A DNA stretch of 13,478 nt from the NCBI GenBank assembly GCA_023229845.1, contig JALNYK010000046.1, positions 1-13,478 on the forward strand, in the 5' to 3' direction. This document shows, piece by piece, positions 1 through 6,280 of the stretch (position 1 is its first letter; each line of letters begins with the position of its first letter). Both the position numbers and the translations under genes were made by a program. Below the pieces are notes generated by a model that was given only the letters and a program-made list of their open reading frames with translations, did no database searches and was not told where the DNA came from. Source of the DNA: Gallionella sp. (GTDB taxonomy: Bacteria > Pseudomonadota > Gammaproteobacteria > Burkholderiales > Gallionellaceae).

Positions 1-1274
1 TCACCAGTGAACGCAATGTCTATGCCTGTGCCAGTAGAATTATCCGATATTGCATCTGCCGGGATATTTGATATGTTTTCTTCTATTAACGTCCAAGTGT
101 ATGCGGTTGGTCTGTTGTACTCAACCACATAAGATTTTGATCCATTGCCGGCCCGGATAGCGAGACAATAAACGCCTGGTGTTCGTGCCTTTGCGAAAAA
201 CCTGACACATGCAGGATTATCTACCAATTCGCGCAGCAAATAGCCTTCTATACGCTGTGAAGAATAAAGGAATTCCGCTGCTGCTAAGGAAGCAGTACTC
301 ACGCTTGCGGATACGTGTAAACATTCTTCAATGTAACGTCCAGCCAGATCATACGGTATCAAGTCAGATTCTTTCTCAGCCTGGCCATTGGCAACATTTA
401 TGTTTGCAAGCCAGCCGTCGATTGCATAAGTTGATGCGATTGCAGTTACGAGCCCTGGTACTTCCTGATCGATTGCCATATCGCAATTATGAACGAGGTT
501 ATTTTTTGATGCTTGCTGGAACAGGTAATAATTTACGCCAGGTATCCATGGCTCAGGTGTTGAACTGTAATTAAGATTAACTTTTGACACTGTGCCGGTA
601 GCCCATTCGCAATCAATTGTAGCTACTGTTGAGCCGGCGGTTACAGACAATGGTGATGAACTATAAGCCCCGCCATTTATCCGCGCGTTTGCAGTGCCTT
701 CCCAACTCAGAATAAATGGCCCTATAATATCAGCGACAACACGCTGAATTATTGAACCGGATGATATAGTCATCGTATTTATGCCGTTCACGGTGGCTTT
801 GCTAACAGTCGCCCCGGATGCTCCTGCCGTGTATCGATCAATGAATGAATCGTTTGCGCGTACAGTAGCAGGGAATACTAATTGAGCAGAATTGTTCTCG
901 AAGTTTGTGTTTTGTAACCTGTTCCCGCTGCTCGTGTCGCCGACAACTGGTGCCGCTGGGTCTTGATCGATAAACCCGGCATCCAGCGCAGAAAGTACGT
1001 TAAATAGCGTTACGTCTTGGCTGTTTTTTGCCGTTACCGAATAATCAGTAGAGTCAAAAAATACGTTTGCCTGGGTCCCTCCTCGCACAATATAACCGTT
1101 AATCGTGCGTAATGGCTGCGCTGCAATTTGTGTTAATGCACGATCCCAATAAACTGTTAGCGGGGCAGCTTCGGCAATAAAACCAGATACACCAAAGTAA
1201 ATTTTACCGTTTTGTAACGCCGTACCTCTGCTGTCAAGGTAAGGTATGAAGGGTGTTATTATTGCGTGTGCCAT
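1..1274 (-). CDS. Tail fibre/tailspike with P22-type head-binding domain, N-terminal part
   Basis: An open frame runs from the ATG at 1274 to the left edge without a stop (424 residues visible), so the gene is partial. Residues 1-~98 (PFIPYLDSRGTALQNGKIYFG, PLTVYWDRALTQIAAQPLRT, NGYIVRGGTQANVFF, DYSVTAKN) match the head-binding domain that fixes P22-type tailspikes to the gp4/gp10 tail machine. After an acidic linker (~99-117) come two modules with a shared plan: ~118-250 (NRLQNTNFE..., FIDRYTA, ISSGSIIQRV, GPFILSWEGTANARING) and ~258-424 (NNLVHNCDMAIDQ..., AIDGWLAN, CVRFFAKARTPGVYCLAIRAGNGSKSYVVEY). The second type is common in phage fibres and looks like a jelly-roll, carbohydrate-binding-like fold. 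No beta-helix or enzymatic domain is visible; one may lie beyond the edge. It is in the gene 9 position after the ejection genes. Confidence 0.85.
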   Translation of the reverse strand, partial: MAHAIITPFIPYLDSRGTALQNGKIYFGVSGFIAEAAPLTVYWDRALTQIAAQPLRTINGYIVRGGTQANVFFDSTDYSVTAKNSQDVTLFNVLSALDAGFIDQDPAAPVVGDTSSGNRLQNTNFENNSAQLVFPATVRANDSFIDRYTAGASGATVSKATVNGINTMTISSGSIIQRVVADIIGPFILSWEGTANARINGGAYSSSPLSVTAGSTVATIDCEWATGTVSKVNLNYSSTPEPWIPGVNYYLFQQASKNNLVHNCDMAIDQEVPGLVTAIASTYAIDGWLANINVANGQAEKESDLIPYDLAGRYIEECLHVSASVSTASLAAAEFLYSSQRIEGYLLRELVDNPACVRFFAKARTPGVYCLAIRAGNGSKSYVVEYNRPTAYTWTLIEENISNIPADAISDNSTGTGIDIAFTG

Positions 1275-1277
1275 TGT

Positions 1278-3779
1278 TTATTCCTTAAAAATTCCCGCCC
1301 CGCGGGCAAGTGATTTTTTTGTCGCCATTTCTGCGGCGCGTCGTGTTTTTGCCTCAAGTCCCAAATCAAGAATAGGCCCTATAACCGGGATGTGTGTTGT
1401 TGCCTTCCCTGCCTTGTCTGCCAAATAACTAACAAAGGTATTAGATTCATTTACATAAGCCCCTTTTGGTCGTTCTGTTGTATATTTTGCTACTTTCCCG
1501 AGCGTCAGTAAATAATCTGCAATGTCTGGACTTACTATGTCATTCAATTTAGGCTCGATTGCAGATAGCAAATTATTGTAACTTGCAGCCCTGAAATTTC
1601 CCTGTCCATCAACTATCCCTGCTTGTTTTGTAAGCGCTCTTATTACTGCGCTTCCTATTGCTTGGTCAGCGATTGGATCATCTGAAAGGTTTTCTTTTAA
1701 TGTCTGGACATTTTTTCTTTTTCCGTTGAGCAAAAACTTACGGGTAAAATCATCCGGTGCCACTTTGTCATAAATTGCCGCTTGCCATGCCGGATCGTTG
1801 CGTATTAAGTCAAACCGTGATTTTGCTGCGCTTCTTGCTGCATCAGCCAATAATTTAATGTCAGCCGCTGCACCTGGATTTATTGGCGTTTGCTCAAGTG
1901 CGTTTCTGACAATATTTACAGCATACGCCCTATTCCCATCTGATTTTAGCCCTGATTCGTACTTACGCGCCTCTGCTGCTAACGTTGTTCTCAGGTTTTC
2001 AAACTGTTCAAATGTCATGTTCCCTGTTTTTTTAAGCTCTACAAGTATTTTTGTTATACTCTTAGGTAAGAACTGTCCCTTCATTTTTTTTGATAATTCT
2101 TTTGATGCAGTGCTTACAAATTCGCTTGCAGAAATAGGAAGCTCGCCACCGTTTGCTTCTTCAAGCAATTTGTATTTTTCACGGATAACACTATTTAGCG
2201 CTTCATCCTTAGCTTTATATGCCTTGATTATTTCTTCTGCATCATCAATATAATTTACTCCATATATATCTGGTGCGGCTAAAGCTCTTATTGTGTCTAT
2301 ATTCTCAGCGAGCCCTGTGTTTTCGTCGTTTAAAAATTGTGCTGCTTGAGGATTAGACCCCCGCATGTTAAGTTCTTTAGATATTTTATGAATATCACCT
2401 GTCGCCTGTCCTTCTGTAATATGAATAGGAATAGGTAAAGATTGCGCCTCAATGTGTCTTGTTGCTGCCAATTCATTTAGAGTTCCTTTCCTTTCAGCGT
2501 CGGCAATCATTTGTTGTATATCATCTGGAACGCCGGCCGCCGCAGCCCGCTCTGAGAACGTTGCGCCGGCCGACCCAGCACTTCGAGCAGTCGCATTATT
2601 TCCTATTATATTTCTGGTTTTACCAATCAATTTTTTGACTGGCACTGCTGCCGCTCCTAAAACAGCCGGTGCTGCTGCTGCAATAGCCAAGTTTTCTGCA
2701 TTGAAGTCACCTCCTGCCGCTGCCTGTCCTGCTTCACTTGCGCCGACAACAGAAGCCTGTTTTACGCCCTCAATAGCAAGTTTTTTTGCCACTTCTTTTG
2801 CGCCACCAGTGAACAGTGAGCCAATTGGCGCACCCTTGAATCCTACCATATTAGCCGCTATCCCTGGTACGTCGCCAAGTTCTAATCCTGGCTTAATAGC
2901 ATAGTCTTTGCCGTCTGTTGGTGATGTAATAATCTTGTTTCCTTTTTCATCTTCGCGAACTGTTATGCCTGGATATTTTGCCTGTAAAATTTTAATGTCT
3001 TCGTTCGGGTCCATTGACAGCATTGTCCCTGCTGCTGTCATGCCACCGCCCCAAATTTTCATTTCAGGCATAGCATAATAAGAAGGTAATGCTTCTATTT
3101 CTGGTGTTTCTCTTAAACTCCCTGTGACAGTATCAATTGCTCTTTCTGCAATGTTTGGCGCATTGGCTACTTTTTTCACAAGCTTATCTATTTCCGGATC
3201 AACTTCTTTTTGTGCTTTCCTGGACAAATATTCGTCATACTGTTCCTGAGTTATCATTCCTTGATTGTCATCTTCAACAGCCGGTTCTTCTGTTTGCTCA
3301 ACAGGCGCTTGATTCTGTTCTTTCCTTGCTAAATACTCTTCATATTGTTCTTGTGTAATGAACTCGCCTGCTTGCGCTTCGCTGATAGGATTAAGCGCTT
3401 TCGCGATTCTTGCAACATACGCACGAGCAATAGGACCATGCCTTGATTTATCAGGTCCCCTGAAATATTCCGCTGCGGCTTCAAGTGGATCACCGTTATT
3501 CCTGTCATATCCTTCTTTCAGAATTAATGCGGAAGCATGGGCGGCATTTTCAGGCGACAAATAAGCATCAACACCGTATTTTTTCAACACTGCATCGCGC
3601 GTCGAAGGAATTATTTGATATACGCTTTTTGCGCCAGCGCTTGAAACTTGATTAGCATTTGACCGCTCGCCATGCAAACGGATTGCAGACAACAACCCAG
3701 GCGGTAATCCTACTTTTGCCTCTGCTTGTTGATCCAATGAGTCGTAATATGGATCGTTGTATTTAATTGGTGCTGTCAT
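1278..3779 (-). CDS. Ejection protein with N-terminal lytic transglycosylase domain, 833 residues
   Basis: Residues ~20-125 are a soluble lytic transglycosylase (GH23) domain. GLLSAIRLHGERSN carries the probable catalytic Glu38, followed by QVSSAGAKSVYQIIPST (the S..GA.G..Q..P.T motif), the Y-L-S-P-E-N-A strand-helix and AAAEYFRGP. It would cut peptidoglycan locally so DNA can pass the wall. Residues ~135-200 are an acidic linker with two copies of ITQEQYxEYLxRK. Residues ~305-385 are Gly/Ala-rich and hydrophobic, a candidate membrane-contact zone. Residues ~410-833 are helical with features recalled from large phage ejection proteins (DPAWQAAI, DDFTRKFLLNG, LLTLGKVAKYTTERPKGAYVNESNT). It fills the P22 gp16 slot. 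The ATG at 3779 makes an ATGA overlap; the longer frame to 3797 adds six residues and lacks a ribosome-binding site. Confidence 0.82.
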   Translation of the reverse strand: MTAPIKYNDPYYDSLDQQAEAKVGLPPGLLSAIRLHGERSNANQVSSAGAKSVYQIIPSTRDAVLKKYGVDAYLSPENAAHASALILKEGYDRNNGDPLEAAAEYFRGPDKSRHGPIARAYVARIAKALNPISEAQAGEFITQEQYEEYLARKEQNQAPVEQTEEPAVEDDNQGMITQEQYDEYLSRKAQKEVDPEIDKLVKKVANAPNIAERAIDTVTGSLRETPEIEALPSYYAMPEMKIWGGGMTAAGTMLSMDPNEDIKILQAKYPGITVREDEKGNKIITSPTDGKDYAIKPGLELGDVPGIAANMVGFKGAPIGSLFTGGAKEVAKKLAIEGVKQASVVGASEAGQAAAGGDFNAENLAIAAAAPAVLGAAAVPVKKLIGKTRNIIGNNATARSAGSAGATFSERAAAAGVPDDIQQMIADAERKGTLNELAATRHIEAQSLPIPIHITEGQATGDIHKISKELNMRGSNPQAAQFLNDENTGLAENIDTIRALAAPDIYGVNYIDDAEEIIKAYKAKDEALNSVIREKYKLLEEANGGELPISASEFVSTASKELSKKMKGQFLPKSITKILVELKKTGNMTFEQFENLRTTLAAEARKYESGLKSDGNRAYAVNIVRNALEQTPINPGAAADIKLLADAARSAAKSRFDLIRNDPAWQAAIYDKVAPDDFTRKFLLNGKRKNVQTLKENLSDDPIADQAIGSAVIRALTKQAGIVDGQGNFRAASYNNLLSAIEPKLNDIVSPDIADYLLTLGKVAKYTTERPKGAYVNESNTFVSYLADKAGKATTHIPVIGPILDLGLEAKTRRAAEMATKKSLARGAGIFKE
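1281..1286 (-). promoter_or_regulatory. Ribosome-binding site AAGGAA of the tail fibre gene
   Basis: AAGGAA encodes the last two residues (Lys-Glu) of the transglycosylase protein and lies six bases before the fibre ATG at 1274. Only three bases separate the stop and the start, so expression is likely coupled. Confidence 0.6.
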
Positions 3780-4585
3780 GGTGTGTAATCTTCCCATTCA
3801 TCATCAATAGTTTTGTTTATATACCCTTTTAATATTTGATATGATGTGCCGTGTTCGTCGGCTGTTGTTACTGCGTGATAACCTAATTTTCTGGCTACGT
3901 CTGCACGCAATGCCTGTAACTCAATCATTAAATCAGTATTGTCATAATAATTCGCTAATTTTGATTCATCACCATATATTGCAATATCATAAATATCATT
4001 TATATCTAAATAATTTAAAGCATACGGATGATCGTCTAAAGATTTGTTTAATTCTGACATGGTTTTTTCATACCCATGATCACTATCTAGCCATCCGTCA
4101 GCAATTTTATTTTTATCAACTAATATCTTAGTTAATTTTTTCCCGTGTCCATAAGCATTTGTTTCTGATCCAGATGCAAATAAGCTACGATACGGTTCTC
4201 GACTATCTATATCAATAATAGGTTTGTCTCCGCCATGATACAATTCAATAAAATCAGAAGAATCTAATTTTTTATTAATTGATGTCCCAAGCGTACCACC
4301 TGACGACTTAGGAGAACCAGGCATAGACCCAAGTTGCGCCAATCCTGCAATATTAAACCCCGCTTCTGCTTGCTGCTCTCTGGATGGCCCATACAAAGGG
4401 TTTTGATTATCGTAAGGATCACCACCAGCAGCTTGACTAACATTATGCCTAATCCATTCTCCACCACGGTTTATTGCTTCTGACGGGTGCATAATAGAAC
4501 TGACTATTTGAGAGTCATTAGGCCCAAAGTTTTGCTTCACTAATTTTGCGTGCAACTCTGGAATGTAATCAATCCAATCGGTCAT
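3776..4585 (-). CDS. Putative virion-associated ADP-ribosyltransferase-like protein, 269 residues
   Basis: Residues 1-110 form a helical and Gly/Ser-rich leader resembling linkers of ejection proteins. Residues ~112-255 follow the layout of ADP-ribosyltransferase (ART) toxin-like domains: a first strand FIELYHGGD (His117 in a YHGT-like motif), then RSLFASGSETNAYGHG like the F-F-[AST]-x-S-x-x-x-A-x-x-Y-G step, then KLTKILVDKNKIAD like the v-x-L-x-x-x-N-P-L strand, and finally LGYHAVTTADEHGTSYQIL, like L-G-Y-D-G-[VI]...E-x-G..S-Y-x-V-F, where Glu244 would be the catalytic acid. This resembles the ART-PolyVal type of phage domain. GC over 3961-4140, inside this domain, is 47 of 180 bases (26%), against about 53% in sample 60-base blocks of neighbours. 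Start and stop are both ATGA overlaps. ART activity is inference from motifs. Confidence 0.65.
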   Translation of the reverse strand: MTDWIDYIPELHAKLVKQNFGPNDSQIVSSIMHPSEAINRGGEWIRHNVSQAAGGDPYDNQNPLYGPSREQQAEAGFNIAGLAQLGSMPGSPKSSGGTLGTSINKKLDSSDFIELYHGGDKPIIDIDSREPYRSLFASGSETNAYGHGKKLTKILVDKNKIADGWLDSDHGYEKTMSELNKSLDDHPYALNYLDINDIYDIAIYGDESKLANYYDNTDLMIELQALRADVARKLGYHAVTTADEHGTSYQILKGYINKTIDDEWEDYTP

Positions 4586-5919
4586 TGTGCGGGAACCTCC
4601 CTAATTTTTCCTGTGCGCTTATTGATTTGCAGTTTATAGCCTGGTCTTGCTTGTTTTTTTTGTTGACCCATAATCTCATTAAAATCATCCGGCATAGGAA
4701 TCATTCCTGGCTTTGTTCCTGCGCTTCCTTTTTCTGCTGCTCGCATTTTAACGCGCGTGGCTATTGCTCGCTTATTCGCTCTATCAATAGTCTTGTACAT
4801 ATCGGCCAATATTTTTGCGTTATACTCGTTACTTGCAAGCGGGTCTAACATGCCTAATTGTGATTTTAAAACCTCTCCTTCTTTTTCTGTCAATTGCCCC
4901 ATTGTTAATCCTTGCTCTTTCATCCTTGTCATAGCAGCAATAAAATTATTTGCGTCTATGGTAGACAATGCCTTTTTAAATTCTCTTGCTGAACTGTTAG
5001 GCAAAGTCCCGGTAGCCGCCCTATAGAATGGCGTGTCTTCTAAAGAAGGATGAGCAAGAGCATCTTTAATATGCTGCATTGTTACATCAACAACTGCTTG
5101 GCCTTCGTTAAATGCAGCTTCTTTCTGTATTTTTTTCTCTTCAATAGCCCGTTTTTTCTCATCGGTTGCAAGACTAATCTCATCACTTTTCAGCTTATTA
5201 AATTCAAGCGCTGCCTTTGCCTGTGCCGCGTTTGTTGAATTATCTGCACGAACGTCCCAAGGTTTTTGCTGCTCAACTTCAAGCTGTGCTGCCGCCATAT
5301 CCGCAGCATAGGGAGCTTTTGCTTGATCAATTGCCGCTGTTGCCGTGTCTTTTTCTGCTTTTGCTAAGCTTTCATATTGCTTATAAGGTAAAAGTTTTTC
5401 ATCCCCACGGGCCGCCTCTATTGCTGCAAAAGATTGAGCAAAGTATTTCTCACCCATGCCATGAGCCAGTGCTGTCCCAACATCGCGCTGAAATGTTGCC
5501 GGGTCATCAACAGCAAGCTCTGCTTTTTCTTTTAGCCGCGCTATTTCTTCCGGGTCTCCGCCGCTCGCTTCCATTGCTGATGCTTGTTGCAATAGCAGCT
5601 TTTTAGCAATGTCACCACGTCCTGATAGGGATGCAGAATAAACAGGGATAGCCATCTCAATTCGCCGCTTGCGTTCTTCTATGTCCATGTTTTCAAACGC
5701 GCTTTTTATTCCTTCGCTTAGTTGCGGGTACTTAAGCGAAACAGCGAGAATATTTTTTGGGGAAGGGTCTTTAATCAAGCCCTCAAGTGCGGCTTTCGAT
5801 TCGACGTTAGCATTGCGCGCGCTAATATCACGACTAATGTTACGAGCCAAACCATATCCTTGAGCAAAGTTTGAAACTGTATCATATTGTGCTAACTGTT
5901 GTGGGTTGAATTCACTCAT
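4582..5919 (-). CDS. Putative internal virion / DNA ejection protein, 445 residues
   Basis: Almost all-helical and Ala/Lys/Glu/Gln-rich. Residues ~1-180 are helical with no membrane segment. Residues ~185-275 look like a long amphipathic or coiled-coil helix (DTATAAIDQAK, AQAKAALEFNKLKSDE, EKKRAIEEKKIQKEAA). Residues ~297-385 (PFYRAATGTLPNSSAREFKKAL, NNFIAAMTRMKEQG, MGQLTEKEGEVLKSQLGML) match a domain recalled from many phage ejection proteins: F-x-R-A-x-G..LP..S, then a GQLT-x-x-E-G-x-x-L step. The C-terminus is basic (PGYKLQINKRTGKIREVPAQ). The slot corresponds to P22 gp20. The ATG at 5919 has GAGG seven bases upstream and overlaps the previous gene by 8 bases; the stop overlaps the next start as ATGA. 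Confidence 0.75.
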   Translation of the reverse strand: MSEFNPQQLAQYDTVSNFAQGYGLARNISRDISARNANVESKAALEGLIKDPSPKNILAVSLKYPQLSEGIKSAFENMDIEERKRRIEMAIPVYSASLSGRGDIAKKLLLQQASAMEASGGDPEEIARLKEKAELAVDDPATFQRDVGTALAHGMGEKYFAQSFAAIEAARGDEKLLPYKQYESLAKAEKDTATAAIDQAKAPYAADMAAAQLEVEQQKPWDVRADNSTNAAQAKAALEFNKLKSDEISLATDEKKRAIEEKKIQKEAAFNEGQAVVDVTMQHIKDALAHPSLEDTPFYRAATGTLPNSSAREFKKALSTIDANNFIAAMTRMKEQGLTMGQLTEKEGEVLKSQLGMLDPLASNEYNAKILADMYKTIDRANKRAIATRVKMRAAEKGSAGTKPGMIPMPDDFNEIMGQQKKQARPGYKLQINKRTGKIREVPAQ

Positions 5920-6280
5920 CGTATGCCTCTATCAATCTCTGAGCAATAGTTTGTATTGAGTATGCTTCGAACTCCCTACTGGGGTATTTTTCTCCGATGC
6001 TTTCTTTAAACTCTTGCCAAATGTGGACAGCTTCATGAATTAATAAGCCTACTATTTCACTCGGCTCTATACCTTCAGTATTTCCCAGGCAAACAACTGA
6101 GGATAATTTACCGTCGGCTTCGAAAAAATGAACGGTTGCATTGCAATGTGTTGTTTTTAAAAAATTAGGCCGTTCTTTCTTTTTTATATGCAAATGCTTT
6201 AATGCTTTTTTAAACTCTTTTTCTGTTTTACATAAACAGTAATAAGGCCCTATTATCAAATCTCTATTAATCCATTTCAT
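5912..6280 (-). CDS. HExxH metallopeptidase-like protein, 122 residues
   Basis: The protein begins MKWINRDLIIGPYYCLC. The motif GLLIHEAVHIWQ at residues ~79-89 contains the zinc-peptidase signature HExxH (His82, Glu83, His86), and the downstream REFEAYSIQ segment (Glu103, Glu105) offers a third ligand of the gluzincin or minigluzincin type. A K-W-I-N-x-D-L-x-x-G-P-Y-Y-C-L opening with a later HEAVH is recalled from small hypothetical proteins in other phage ejection clusters. The start at 6280 overlaps the upstream stop as ATGA; an in-frame ATG at 6292 would add four residues. Its stop overlaps the next start by 8 bases. Lying between two ejection proteins, it might be a virion-borne protease or a maturation or anchor factor. 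Peptidase activity and substrate are unproven. Confidence 0.72.
   Translation of the reverse strand: MKWINRDLIIGPYYCLCKTEKEFKKALKHLHIKKKERPNFLKTTHCNATVHFFEADGKLSSVVCLGNTEGIEPSEIVGLLIHEAVHIWQEFKESIGEKYPSREFEAYSIQTIAQRLIEAYDE

Noticed and set aside
1798..2904. Plus-strand frames of ~150 residues opposite the transglycosylase gene
   Set aside because: Antisense to a continuous 833-residue gene, with composition that merely mirrors its Ala/Ser-rich codons.
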